In this document: positions 7,882 through 16,168 of the stretch, piece after piece
Position numbering within the stretch: the first letter of the stretch is position 1
How the letters are laid out: every line of letters starts with the position of its first letter
Source of the DNA: Deltaproteobacteria bacterium
Lineage (GTDB): Bacteria > Desulfobacterota > GWC2-55-46
DNA: 54,200 nucleotides
NCBI GenBank assembly: GCA_016234855.1
Contig: JACRNO010000001.1
Coordinates: forward strand, 1-54,200
Direction: 5' to 3'
Position numbers and translations under genes: made by a program
Notes under the pieces: model-generated
The model's database searches: none
Told to the model about the DNA's origin: nothing
What the model saw: only the letters and a program-made list of their open reading frames with translations

Positions 7882-8826
7882 ATGCGGCATATGGCTCTAT
7901 TAGACAGGCACAAGGCCGACAGGCTCGGGGACGCGCTCTTCAAGGGCGCCGCCCTCTTTTTCGCCGTATCGGTCCTGGTCCTGATGGGCCTTATCTTCAT
8001 CGTCCTGCTGGCCGAGGCCATGCCTGCCTTACGCGCCTTCGGCCTGAGGTTTCTCTACACGGCCGAGTGGGACCCGGTGCGCTCCGTTTTCGGCGCGCTG
8101 CCCGCGATATACGGCACCATAGTCTCGTCCGTCATCGCGCTCGTGATCGCCGTGCCCATAAGCCTCGGCATCGCCGTCTTCCTGACTGAGATGGCGCCAA
8201 AGCCGCTGGCCGGCCCCATAGGCACGGCCATAGAGCTGCTTGCGGCCATACCGAGCATCATCTACGGCATGTGGGGGCTCTTCATCCTCGCCCCCCTGCT
8301 CGCGGACCACGTCGAGCCGTTTCTGAACAACTGGCTCGGTTTCATCCCCTTCTTCAGGGGCGCGCCCCTTGGCATAGGCATGCTGCCCGCGGGTTTCATA
8401 CTCGCCGTCATGATAATCCCGTTCATCTCGTCTGTTGCGCGGGATATCTTCCGGATGGTGCCGCCCATACTGAAGGAGTCCGGCTACGGCGTCGGCGCAA
8501 CCAAATGGGAGGTCATACACCAGGTCGTCCTGCCTTATACGCGCTCCGGCATCATAGGCGCGGTCGTGCTCGGTCTGGGCAGGGCGCTCGGCGAGACCAT
8601 GGCCGTGACCTTCCTCATCGGCAACTCGTACGATATCAGCTCCGAGCTCTTCAACCCGGCGACGTCCATCTCGGCTTCCCTTGCAAACGAATTCACCGAG
8701 GCCGTGGACCCGGTGCACATATCAAGCCTCGTGGCCCTCGGCCTCATACTCTTCGTCATCACGTTCATCGTCCTGGCCGCGGCCAAGCTCCTTATAAGAA
8801 AGACCGTTAACGGAGACGCAAGATAA
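7882..8826 (+). CDS. pstC: phosphate ABC transporter permease PstC
   Basis: Inner-membrane subunit of the high-affinity Pst phosphate importer, 314 residues. Six hydrophobic segments are visible, the first at about residues 28-48. The cytoplasmic EAA loop that contacts PstB is seen at KESGYGVGATKWEVIHQVVLPYTRSGI, followed by GRALGETMAVTFLIGNS, a PstC signature. The start is uncertain: ATG at 7882 and 7891 both lack a Shine-Dalgarno. A short frame starting at 7823 with an AGGGG site overlaps both starts and may couple translation. First gene of pstC-pstA-pstB-phoU under the upstream Pho box. Confidence 0.95.
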   Translation: MRHMALLDRHKADRLGDALFKGAALFFAVSVLVLMGLIFIVLLAEAMPALRAFGLRFLYTAEWDPVRSVFGALPAIYGTIVSSVIALVIAVPISLGIAVFLTEMAPKPLAGPIGTAIELLAAIPSIIYGMWGLFILAPLLADHVEPFLNNWLGFIPFFRGAPLGIGMLPAGFILAVMIIPFISSVARDIFRMVPPILKESGYGVGATKWEVIHQVVLPYTRSGIIGAVVLGLGRALGETMAVTFLIGNSYDISSELFNPATSISASLANEFTEAVDPVHISSLVALGLILFVITFIVLAAAKLLIRKTVNGDAR

Positions 8827-8830
8827 GACC

Positions 8831-9679
8831 ATGACCGGCTTTCACTACACAAAGAGAAAGGTCTTCAACTACGCGGCGCAGACCGCCTCGCTCCTGTGCG
8901 CGGTCTGCGGCATCGCCTTCCTCTTCTGGATACTCAAGGACGTCGCCGTGCTCGGCGCGGGCGGACTTGACTTCTCGTTCTTTACCGAGCTTCCGGCCCC
9001 GCCTGGCGAAGCGGGCGGCGGCATGGCCAACGCGATAACGGGCACGCTCCTCATCACCGTCATAGCTACCGCCATAGGCGTGCCGTCCGGCATACTGGCC
9101 GGCACGTACCTGTCGGAATACGGCAGGGGGGGACGGGTGGCGGCCACGGTCAGGTTCATCGCGGACATACTCGTTGCCGCGCCTTCCATTGTCATCGGCA
9201 TATTCGTTTATGCTATAATAGTCAGGCCTGCGGGCGGGTTCTCGACCATCGCCGGGGCAATGGCCCTGGCCATCATAATGCTGCCGGTCGTCATACGCAC
9301 TGCCGAGGAGATGTTGAAACTCGTGCCGGACGCGACCCGCGAGGCGGCGTTAGCGCTCGGAGCCCCGCACTGGAAGGTCACGGTGCTCGTCGTCTACAGG
9401 GGCGCGCTTCGCGGAATCACGACGGGCGTCATGCTCGCTGTTGCAAGGGTATCCGGAGAGACGGCACCGCTGCTCTTCACGTCGTTTAACAACGCATACT
9501 GGAACTGGAAGCTCAACGAACCGACGGCCACGCTCACCGTCACCATCTTCAACTACGCGATGGGGCCTTACGAGGAATGGCACGCTAAGGCGTGGGCGGC
9601 GGCGCTCCTTATCACGGCCGGGGTGCTTTTTGTAACGCTCGCGGCAAGGCTCGTTGTGCGAGGGAGGTCAGGCTCGTGA
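8831..9679 (+). CDS. pstA: phosphate ABC transporter permease PstA
   Basis: Second inner-membrane channel subunit of the Pst importer, 282 residues with about six membrane segments. The EAA loop reads [17 protein letters not shown], followed by [20 protein letters not shown], the PstA signature. It also has the conserved [14 protein letters not shown] segment near residue 65. It begins 4 bases after the pstC stop. Its stop overlaps the GTG start of pstB. Pairs with PstC to form the transmembrane pathway. Confidence 0.95.
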   Translation: MTGFHYTKRKVFNYAAQTASLLCAVCGIAFLFWILKDVAVLGAGGLDFSFFTELPAPPGEAGGGMANAITGTLLITVIATAIGVPSGILAGTYLSEYGRGGRVAATVRFIADILVAAPSIVIGIFVYAIIVRPAGGFSTIAGAMALAIIMLPVVIRTAEEMLKLVPDATREAALALGAPHWKVTVLVVYRGALRGITTGVMLAVARVSGETAPLLFTSFNNAYWNWKLNEPTATLTVTIFNYAMGPYEEWHAKAWAAALLITAGVLFVTLAARLVVRGRSGS

Positions 9680-10431
9680 CAGCGAAGATAACCATCAAGG
9701 GCCTTAATTTTTACTACGGCCCGAAGCAGGCGCTGCGCAATATCAACGTCAGGATAGGCGAACGCGAGATCACCGCGCTCATAGGGCCGTCCGGGTGCGG
9801 CAAGACGACCTTCCTTCGCTGCCTCAACAGGATGCACGACCTTTACCCGGGCAACCGTTACGAGGGCGAGATCATCCTCGACGACAGGAACATCCTCGAG
9901 CCCGGCCTCGACCTCATCAGGCTCAGGAGCAAGGTGGGCATCGTCTTTCAAAAGCCGACCCCGTTTCCAATGTCGATATCCGACAATATCGCCTTCGGCC
10001 TCAAGCTGGGCGGCATGCGCAACCGCAGGGAACTCGCCTCGCGAGTCGAGGCCGCTCTGCGGGTCTCGGCGCTGTGGGACGAGACCAAGGACAGGCTCCA
10101 CGACTCGGCGCTCTCTTTGTCCGGCGGCCAGCAGCAAAGGCTTTGCATCGCGCGCGCCATAGCGGTCGAGCCGGAGGTCATCCTCATGGACGAGCCGTGC
10201 TCGGCCCTCGACCCGGTGGCGACGGCCAAGATAGAAGACCTGATGAGCGACCTCAAGAAAAACTATACGGTCGTCATCGTCACCCACAACATGCAGCAGG
10301 CCGCGAGGGTCTCGGACCATACCGGATTTTTCATGATGGGCGAGGTGATGGAGTTCGACCGCACGCAGAAGATATTCACCGCGCCGTCGAACAAGCTGAC
10401 TGAGGACTATATAACCGGCAGGTTCGGTTAG
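9676..10431 (+). CDS. pstB: phosphate ABC transporter ATP-binding protein PstB
   Basis: ATPase of the Pst importer, 251 residues. Walker A is GPSGCGKT (residues 37-44), the Q-loop is [11 protein letters not shown], the ABC signature is LSGGQQQR, Walker B is VILMDEP, and the H-loop is VTHNMQQA. The start is taken as GTG 9676, which overlaps the pstA stop as GTGA and has a GGGAGG site upstream. It gives [15 protein letters not shown], the normal PstB N-terminus. The open frame continues 28 codons upstream inside pstA but looks unlike PstB. Confidence 0.95.
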   Translation: MTAKITIKGLNFYYGPKQALRNINVRIGEREITALIGPSGCGKTTFLRCLNRMHDLYPGNRYEGEIILDDRNILEPGLDLIRLRSKVGIVFQKPTPFPMSISDNIAFGLKLGGMRNRRELASRVEAALRVSALWDETKDRLHDSALSLSGGQQQRLCIARAIAVEPEVILMDEPCSALDPVATAKIEDLMSDLKKNYTVVIVTHNMQQAARVSDHTGFFMMGEVMEFDRTQKIFTAPSNKLTEDYITGRFG

Positions 10432-10445
10432 ACCAAGGAGCCATA

Positions 10446-11111
10446 ATGACGAGAGAAGCCTACCACAAACAACTCAAGGACGTCCAGGACGAGCTTATCA
10501 GGCTCTCGGAGATGGTCGGCACGGCCTTGAAGGATTCCATCGAAGCCCTAAAAAACCGCGACATCGAGGCCTCGCGGCGCATAATCAAGAATGACGTCTT
10601 CGTAAACAACCGCCGCTTCGAGATAGAAGAGCGCTGCATCTACCTGATAGCGACCCAGCAGCCCATGGCGGTTGATCTCCGCGTGCTTGCCGCGATGATA
10701 AACGTGGTCACCGACCTTGAACGCATCGGCGACCACGCCGAGGGCATAGCCAGGATCAGCATATCCATCGGCGACGGCCCGCTCGTCAAGCCGCTCATAG
10801 ACATGCCGGTGATGGCCGAGAAGGCCCTTTCCATGCTCCAGCGGTGCATGAAGGCCTTTGTCGAGCGCGACGCCGAAACAGCGAAGAAGATATGCGACGA
10901 GGACGACGAGGTGGACGCGCGCTACGACGCGATCTACGACGAGCTCATACACCTGATGATAGAGAACCCGAAGATAATAAAGGACGCGACATACATGATA
11001 TGGGCGGCGCACAACATCGAGCGCATCGCCGACAGGGTGACCAACATCGCCGAGCGCGTCGTCTACATGGCGACCGGCAAGATGCAGGAGATGAACGTGT
11101 CGAAGTATTGA
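10446..11111 (+). CDS. phoU: phosphate signalling and transport regulator PhoU
   Basis: PhoU, 221 residues, with two three-helix repeats. Each repeat carries the E/DxxxD metal-binding pattern: MINVVTDLERIGDHAEGIA in the first and MIWAAHNIERIADRVTNIAERV in the second. PhoU links Pst transporter status to the PhoR kinase and restrains phosphate uptake. It begins 14 bases after pstB with an AAGGAG site and closes the operon. A GC-rich inverted repeat and a C-run (11154 region) follow, without a proper T-tract. Confidence 0.95.
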   Translation: MTREAYHKQLKDVQDELIRLSEMVGTALKDSIEALKNRDIEASRRIIKNDVFVNNRRFEIEERCIYLIATQQPMAVDLRVLAAMINVVTDLERIGDHAEGIARISISIGDGPLVKPLIDMPVMAEKALSMLQRCMKAFVERDAETAKKICDEDDEVDARYDAIYDELIHLMIENPKIIKDATYMIWAAHNIERIADRVTNIAERVVYMATGKMQEMNVSKY

Positions 11112-11291
11112 GCTGCCTTTGGGACGGACAGGGGGCGATTCGTCCCGCTGTCTTCACCCCCCCCCCCGGTATTGCCGCAGGGGGGCTTATCTATGGACGG
11201 GCCAAGCGCAAAAAGTTAAGATATCGCCCAGCGCCGATTTATGATAAAGTGAGCGAGAAAGCAGGGCAATACAATGCAGCAAGGAGGAAAG

Positions 11292-11504
11292 ATGAAGTGT
11301 CCCGTATGCAACGTCGGCCAGGTGCAGCCCGGCAAGACGACGTTAACACTTGAAAATGACGGGGTGAAGCTCGACGTTCAGGGCGTCCCTCCGATGATAT
11401 GCGCAAACTGCGGGCAAGAGACCGTAAGCGAAGAGGTCAAGGCGAAGATACTGAAGGCCGTGCAGGAAGCAAGCGCAGGGAACGCGCCAGGCGGGAACGC
11501 GTAG
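11292..11504 (+). CDS. YgiT-type zinc-finger protein (MqsA N-terminal domain only)
   Basis: A 70-residue protein starting MKCPVCNVGQ. Two CxxC pairs (CPVC and CANC) and the PGKTTLTLE and VPPMICANCGQETV segments match the zinc domain of YgiT/MqsA antitoxins. The DNA-binding HTH domain of full MqsA is absent. The ATG at 11292 is chosen because AAGGAGG precedes it; an in-frame ATG six codons earlier lacks one. Such short YgiT proteins often pair with a DUF4258-type toxin. No toxin gene is visible on either side, so it may be an orphan. Confidence 0.8.
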   Translation: MKCPVCNVGQVQPGKTTLTLENDGVKLDVQGVPPMICANCGQETVSEEVKAKILKAVQEASAGNAPGGNA

Positions 11505-11626
11505 GGAAACACTGAAAGACTCAATGGCTTGTCTTTGCAACCCCTTCGCTATGTCATTCAGAGGATTAAGACCCCCGGCTAAACCATTCAAGGGCAGGCC
11601 TCGGCAACATCAGATCCCCTTATTAC

Positions 11627-11750
11627 GTCATTCCCGCGTGTCTTTAGCGGGAATCCATAACTTCTTGATTTTACAGAGAGTGGATTCATCCCCGAATGTA
11701 TTAGTCCCCGACTTAGACATTCGGGGACGGACTAAGACCTCGGGAATGAC
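11627..11750. repeat. family D palindromic element (copy D1)
   Basis: Outer arms GTCATTCCCGC (11627) and CGGGAATGAC (11741-11750), with an inner palindrome TCCCCGAATGT...ACATTCGGGGA. No coding content. Related material is at 13769-14020 and 49573-49644. It lies between the YgiT-type gene and a hypothetical gene. Confidence 0.7.
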
Positions 11751-11781
11751 AGCCTGAAATAGTCTTTCAACAGCCTGCCAT

Positions 11782-12147
11782 ATGACCCTTACCACTATTC
11801 CAATCGAAGGCCGGATGACGAACCTTGAATTTACCGAGGCCCTCCTGCACCTGACCGGAGAGTTCTCGGGAAACCTCGACTTCTCCGTCAAGTCGAGCGG
11901 CATGCTCTCAACAAAGGCGGTCTTAAAGAACCTTCGCGTACGGATGCCGGGGATGGGGCAATTGGTTGACGTGGCCGGACACATGACAACCCCATCCGGC
12001 GTGGATGTGACCGTCTATTCCGAACTTATGCCTCCGGGCAAGGATATCCCGGCCGATAGGGTCCCCGAAAGCGTAGAGATATTCTGGCTGGAACAGGGCA
12101 AAGACGAGCCTGTCGGAAACCTGCCAATCAGGACTGAGAAGGGATAG
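11782..12147 (+). CDS. hypothetical protein
   Basis: A 121-residue open frame I do not recognise. The protein is soluble, with no signal peptide, membrane segment or Cys motif. It has a hydrophobic and polar N-terminal half (EFTEALLHLTGEFSGNLDFSV) and a basic KNLRVRMPGMGQ stretch. Codon use looks like that of neighbouring genes, with many third-position G or C. No good Shine-Dalgarno precedes the ATG at 11782; the ATG at 11815 has a poorly spaced GAAGG. It is convergent with yggU and preceded by repeat D1. Probably real, function unknown. Confidence 0.5.
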   Translation: MTLTTIPIEGRMTNLEFTEALLHLTGEFSGNLDFSVKSSGMLSTKAVLKNLRVRMPGMGQLVDVAGHMTTPSGVDVTVYSELMPPGKDIPADRVPESVEIFWLEQGKDEPVGNLPIRTEKG

Positions 12148-12195
12148 TTGCCGTATGATTCAGCCGCCTCACTCCCCCCGCGCCCTGTCCACAAT

Positions 12196-12519
12196 TCAGC
12201 CCAATAACGCCTCTTCGACCTGCGCAAGGCTTACGTCTTCAACAAAGACGCGCTTATCACGCGATTTGCCGCCCGCCTCTATGCTTATGGCGCTCTTTCT
12301 TATCTTAAGGAGTTTCGAGAAAAGTTCGATGAGCGCGGCGTTTGCCGCGCCCTCTACCGGCGGAGAGGTCAGCCTTACACAGAGCGCGCCGTTATGCGCG
12401 CCCTCGACCTGATTTTTTGACGCGCGCGGCCGCACGCGCACCTTGATGGATACGCCGTTGGCAGTGGCGCTAAAGGGGCTTATGCCGCCGGGTTGCTCAA
12501 GAGGGTTACAAACGGCCAT
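12196..12519 (-). CDS. yggU: DUF167 / YggU family protein
   Basis: A 107-residue protein with the DUF167 core: VSIKVRVRPRASKNQVEG, then LCVRLTSPPVEGAANAALIELFSKLLKIRKSAISIEAGGKSRDKRV. That is the RASKN and PPVEGAAN signature of the YggU family, whose biochemical role is unknown. It is the usual last member of the yggS-proC-yggT-divIVA-yggU neighbourhood. Here it is separated from divIVA by about 400 bp containing repeat B2. The ATG at 12519 is used; a TTG five codons earlier is possible. Confidence 0.88.
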   Translation of the reverse strand: MAVCNPLEQPGGISPFSATANGVSIKVRVRPRASKNQVEGAHNGALCVRLTSPPVEGAANAALIELFSKLLKIRKSAISIEAGGKSRDKRVFVEDVSLAQVEEALLG

Positions 12520-12705
12520 ATCCGTATCCAACAATAAAAAGACTGTTAAACGGCTCAGTTCAGAGCTTAAGTCTTAAATTAAACCGCGCATACACGCCAC
12601 CATAACAGAAAAAGTCACGCTCCCTTTTTGTATAGGGAAAAAACCGACTCGCCATAGACAACAGGCACCGCTTCTAATGAATTAATGTGACATGCTGAAT
12701 TTGTT

Positions 12706-12848
12706 AAGGCTGCTCAAAAAGTCCCAGATGCGAGGCATCAAGGAGCGAGGAATGAGGCGTATTTTGTGTATACGCCGCAGTGACGAGCCGGGGCACCCAC
12801 GCCAAGGGGCGTGGGTCGGACAACGAAGCAGATGGGGCTTTTGAAGAG
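12706..12848. repeat. family B repeat element (copy B2)
   Basis: Starts AAGGCTGCTCAAAAAGTCC and ends with GATGGGGCTTTTGAAGAGC. The core contains GCGAGGAATGAGGCGTATT, GTGTATACGCCGCAGTGACG, and a hairpin CACCCACGCC...GGCGTGGGT. It is closely similar to 33634-33852 and to the inverted copy at 5774-5895. It interrupts the divIVA-yggU spacing. The 12535-12919 gap contains nothing else I can name. Confidence 0.85.
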
Positions 12849-12919
12849 CTTCGCTCTTGCTGGTAAGGAAGCATCCATTTAGAATGTCCGCCTTTGGCGG
12901 ACTGCCAGACAGCAGCCTT

Positions 12920-13423
12920 CTATTCTTTCCTGCCGAACGGCCTCACCCTGTCCGCGGCCTCGTCCAACCTCGAAGCCTCTTCCTCCTCAAGCAGGATACT
13001 GGAAGAGTGGTAGTCGATGACGGCCTTGATCGAGGTCTCAAGCTCTTTGCGCTGTTTCTTGAGCCGGAAGATCTCTTCCTGCAGTTGCTGAAGGCGGGTC
13101 TGGGCCTGACGGACTATGCCCTCGCCCTGGAGCCTTGCCTCGGCTATTATCAGCTCGGCCTCCTTGCGCGCGCTACCCTTGAGCTCTTCGACCATGCGCT
13201 GGGCGGTCGTGAGGGTCTCGCGCAGTACGGTCTCGTTGCCCACGAGCGCATCGAGCCGCGTCAATGCGTCCTTGAGCCTCTCCTCAAGAGAGGCGATATC
13301 CCGGCCCGCATCCTCAAGCGCCTCGGCCGCAAGGTCTTTCAAGGCCTCGACGTCGCGCGGGTCGTAACCGCGCATCGTCTTCTTGAACTGATGAGCGCGT
13401 ATGTCCATCGGCGTTATCTTCAC
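12920..13423 (-). CDS. DivIVA domain protein
   Basis: A 167-residue cytoplasmic coiled-coil protein. It begins (GTG) KITPMDIRAHQFKKTMRGYDPRDV, the DivIVA N-terminal membrane-curvature-binding module. A long heptad-rich coiled coil follows (about residues 30-135), then a charged tail. The GTG at 13423 is preferred because it overlaps the yggT stop as GTGA, has GGGAGGTGGG upstream, and restores the family N-terminus. In non-Gram-positive bacteria such proteins accompany the ygg cluster and likely act in division or polarity. The precise role is unknown. Confidence 0.88.
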   Translation of the reverse strand: MKITPMDIRAHQFKKTMRGYDPRDVEALKDLAAEALEDAGRDIASLEERLKDALTRLDALVGNETVLRETLTTAQRMVEELKGSARKEAELIIAEARLQGEGIVRQAQTRLQQLQEEIFRLKKQRKELETSIKAVIDYHSSSILLEEEEASRLDEAADRVRPFGRKE

Positions 13424-13731
13424 ATCCCACCTCCCGTCCTGAAACTGTAAGCAAGGTCCATAAGCGTCTTTACGACAAACCACTGCCCGAACTTGAGGAT
13501 TAATATCACGATTATCGGGGAAATGTCCATCCCGCCCATATACGGTATGACCCTGCGTATCGGCCTGAGCACCGGCTCGGTCGCCTGATAGAGGAACCGG
13601 ACGATGGGATTGTACGGGTCCGGGTTGACCCACGAGATGATGGCGCGTCCGATAATGATAAAGAAGTAGATATCAAGGACAAGGTCCAGGAGCCTGGCAA
13701 ATGTGACTATGAGATTCGTTATTGCAAACAT
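13420..13731 (-). CDS. yggT: YggT family integral membrane protein
   Basis: A 103-residue inner-membrane protein with two hydrophobic helices: N-terminal AITNLIVTFARLLDLVLDIY and the later ISPIIVILILKFGQWFV. Between them is the YggT signature SWVNPDPYNPIVRFLYQATEPVLRPIRRVIP. The family is linked with osmotic tolerance and division or FtsZ-region clusters, but its mechanism is unknown. Its stop overlaps divIVA. Confidence 0.92.
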   Translation of the reverse strand: MFAITNLIVTFARLLDLVLDIYFFIIIGRAIISWVNPDPYNPIVRFLYQATEPVLRPIRRVIPYMGGMDISPIIVILILKFGQWFVVKTLMDLAYSFRTGGGM

Positions 13732-13768
13732 CGAGCGCCTCTTTTTAAGAAAACCATGATTAATGCCG

Positions 13769-14020
13769 CGAAATTGCCATTCTGAATCAAGACCTCGGCA
13801 ATGACAAATTCCCGTATACGTCGTGTGCGCTAACGTTATGTCGTGTGCGCTAACGTTATGTCTTTAGCGCCTTTAGCGCCTTTGGCGCCATTCTCGCAAG
13901 CCTGCCCTCGAATGTTTTAGCCGGGGGTTTTTGGCGGGAATCCAGTTCCCCGTCAGATACGCACGGGGACATGCTTTTGGGAACGATAGATTCCCGATTA
14001 AGACCTCGGGAATGACAAAT
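13769..14020. repeat. composite repeat: family D element with module C copies
   Basis: Non-coding block in the 13732-14045 gap. It contains family D pieces (GACCTCGGCAATGAC near 13792, GGCGGGAATCC near 13934, GACCTCGGGAATGAC near 14004). Inside it, a 20-bp unit TCGTGTGCGCTAACGTTATG is duplicated head to tail (13821-13840 and 13841-13860). That is followed by TCTTTAGCGCCTTTAGCGCC, the other half of module C, partly repeated. It looks like tandem slippage of module C inside a D element. Confidence 0.75.
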
Positions 14021-14045
14021 ATAGTCTAAACAGGGCAAACCCGGC

Positions 14046-14882
14046 CTACCCGCCCCCGGCTATCTCGGTTGCGCGTCTGGTAGCCGCCTCAACTGCCTTG
14101 ACGAGCGTCTCCTTGAAGCCCCCCGCCTCTAACGCCTTTAGCCCTTCTATGGTGGTGCCCCCGGGCGAGGCAACCATCCGCCGGAGTTCGCCGAGCCCAA
14201 GCGGACTTTCAAGCGCCAGGCGCGCCGAGCCGAGCGTCGTCTGCACGGCAAGCAGCCTTGCCGCCTCGACACCGAGGCCCAGGTCGACCCCCGCCTCCAT
14301 GAGCGCCTCCATGAAGAGGAATACATAGGCCGGGCCGCTTCCGGAAAGCCCGGTCACCACGTCCATCAGCCTCTCGTCATCTACCACGATTGCCGTGCCC
14401 ACGGCCTCGAATATGGCCCTTGCAAGCGCCACGTCACCCGTGCCCGCTCCCGCGCCCGCGCAGATAGCCGTGATGCCCTCTCTTACCGTTGCCGGGGTAT
14501 TCGGCATGACGCGCACTACCGGCACAACCCGCCGGACGCCAGAGGCGGCAAGAAACCCCTGTATCGTACGGGTGGTGGCGCCGGCGGCCGCGGAGATGAT
14601 GAGCTTATCGCCGTTCATCCCAAGGGCGGCCGAAGAAAGCGCCTGCTCGATATCCTTCGGCTTTATAGTCAACAGGACTATCCCGGAGTTCTGGACGGTC
14701 TCGGCGTTGCTGTTCGAGACCTTTATCTCGTAGGTCGAGGCCATGTAGGCAAGCCGGTCGCTCGCCACGTCGCTCGCCGTAATCTGGCTCGCGTTGACCT
14801 TGCCGGACGAGAGCAGCCCCTTGATGAGCGCCTCGGCCAGGTTGCCGGAGCCCAGAAAACCTATCGTCTTCCTGGTGAGCAT
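14046..14882 (-). CDS. proC: pyrroline-5-carboxylate reductase
   Basis: Final enzyme of proline synthesis: NAD(P)H-dependent reduction of 1-pyrroline-5-carboxylate. The protein has 278 residues. A Rossmann dinucleotide motif GFLGSGNLAEALIKG lies at the N-terminus, followed by KPKD, VRVMPNTPATVREG, and the C-terminal signature GLSGSGPAYVFLFMEALMEAGVDLGL with VASPGGTTIEGL. The start ATG 14882 has AAGGGG upstream. It lies 224 bases after yggS, a common pairing. Confidence 0.95.
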   Translation of the reverse strand: MLTRKTIGFLGSGNLAEALIKGLLSSGKVNASQITASDVASDRLAYMASTYEIKVSNSNAETVQNSGIVLLTIKPKDIEQALSSAALGMNGDKLIISAAAGATTRTIQGFLAASGVRRVVPVVRVMPNTPATVREGITAICAGAGAGTGDVALARAIFEAVGTAIVVDDERLMDVVTGLSGSGPAYVFLFMEALMEAGVDLGLGVEAARLLAVQTTLGSARLALESPLGLGELRRMVASPGGTTIEGLKALEAGGFKETLVKAVEAATRRATEIAGGG

Positions 14883-15106
14883 CTTATAACCCCTTGCATC
14901 CATACGGCCGCGACCATGACATGGCCGCGCATATAATATCATCAAACATCAACATCGCGCAATACCCCGGAATCCTGCGATTTTTATGAGACCGGCCATG
15001 GGAGACGAGGCGGCTTCGAGCCGATAACCGGTTGATTGGGGTGGTAATGGGGTAACCATAAGCAGGATAAGGCCCGACAGCCCAGCCATGGCCGTATTGA
15101 AACGGT

Positions 15107-15799
15107 CTACTTGTGCGGCCTCTGGCCGAATATCGCGGTGCCGACCCTGACGAAGGTCGCGCCCTCTTCCACCGCGACCTCGTAGTCGCCGGACATCCCC
15201 ATGGAGAGGTTGCGGATAAAGACGCCGGGTATCTGCTCCTTGTTGACGCGTTCGGCAAGACGCCTCAGGGTTATGAAGTACGGGCGCGAGGCCTCGGCGT
15301 CGGGCAACGACGGGGGTATGCTCATAAGACCGGTAAGGCGGAGCATGGGCAGCGCCGAGATGCCCTTTGCGAGCTTGATAACGGCGTCAGGGTAAACCCC
15401 GGCCTTCGTCTTCTCTTTGGCTATGTTGACCTCGATAAAGACCTCCAACGGCTCTTTTGCGCGCTTATTTATCTCAGTCGCAAGCTCGATGGTATCGACC
15501 GTCTCTATAACGTCAAAAAGCTCGACCGCGACCTTGACCTTGTTCTTCTGCAGATGGCCAATGAAATGCCATTTTATCGAGCCGTCCCTGACCTTTTTAA
15601 TCTTCTCATCGGCCTCCTGAACGTAGTTCTCGCCGAAGATGCGCGCGCCGCCGGACAGGGCCTCTTTTAGCTTTTTTGCCTCTACCGATTTTGTGACGGC
15701 AATAAGGTTGACCTCGCCCGGGTCGCGCCCTACCTTACGCGCGGCCTTGGCTATGCGCGCCATTACATCAACAAGATTTTCGGAGACCATTGACGCCAT
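15107..15799 (-). CDS. yggS: YggS family PLP homeostasis protein
   Basis: PLP-binding protein of the YggS/PROSC family, 230 residues, cytoplasmic; it controls free pyridoxal phosphate and amino-acid balance. The PLP lysine is in NLIAVTKSVEAKKL. GENYVQEADEKI and WHFIGHLQKNKVK follow, and the C-terminal phosphate-binding LSMGMSGDYEVAVEEGATFVRVGTAIFG is clear. The start is taken at ATG 15799. A TTG directly before it is in frame, and an ATG three codons later is possible. A weak minus-strand promoter (TTTAAC, 16 bp, TATAGA at 15841-15814) lies just upstream. Confidence 0.94.
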   Translation of the reverse strand: MASMVSENLVDVMARIAKAARKVGRDPGEVNLIAVTKSVEAKKLKEALSGGARIFGENYVQEADEKIKKVRDGSIKWHFIGHLQKNKVKVAVELFDVIETVDTIELATEINKRAKEPLEVFIEVNIAKEKTKAGVYPDAVIKLAKGISALPMLRLTGLMSIPPSLPDAEASRPYFITLRRLAERVNKEQIPGVFIRNLSMGMSGDYEVAVEEGATFVRVGTAIFGQRPHK

Positions 15800-16168
15800 C
15801 AATATAGTCCTGCTCTATACTGAGATGAACTCATCGTTAAACCAGAAAAAGAACCCTATCTGCGGCTTATCACCGCCAATAGAATCAAAATAACTCCTTT
15901 ATAGCACAAATTTTACCTTCATTCAAAGAAAAATCTTCAAAGATTCGCTGAGATACGCGATAATCCGGGGCTGCGCCTGACAAACGGCCCGCCTGACCGG
16001 CGTTGCACTTATTTTAGCAGAAAAAACCGGATGGTGCGGCATGACCATGAATAAACCGCCTTAAAACCCTGAGCCAGCCCCCTTCCCTTGAAGATTAAGT
16101 ATGCAAACCTCTTATCAGGCCATAGACGCAACGGGTAAAAGACGGCTCAAGGATCTCAAACCAAACGG
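15800..16168. other. gene-free stretch
   Basis: Between yggS and the SpoIIM-like gene. Apart from a possible yggS promoter at 15814-15841 on the minus strand I see no gene, tRNA, clear terminator or member of the repeat families. The stretch is AT-richer than the neighbouring genes. Confidence 0.5.

Noticed and set aside
11124-11170. Terminator after phoU
   Set aside because: A weak inverted repeat is followed by a C-run, not a T-run, so a rho-independent terminator cannot be supported.
12857-13450. Plus-strand gene over divIVA
   Set aside because: It is complementary to a coiled-coil protein with a convincing DivIVA N-terminus and operon overlap with yggT.
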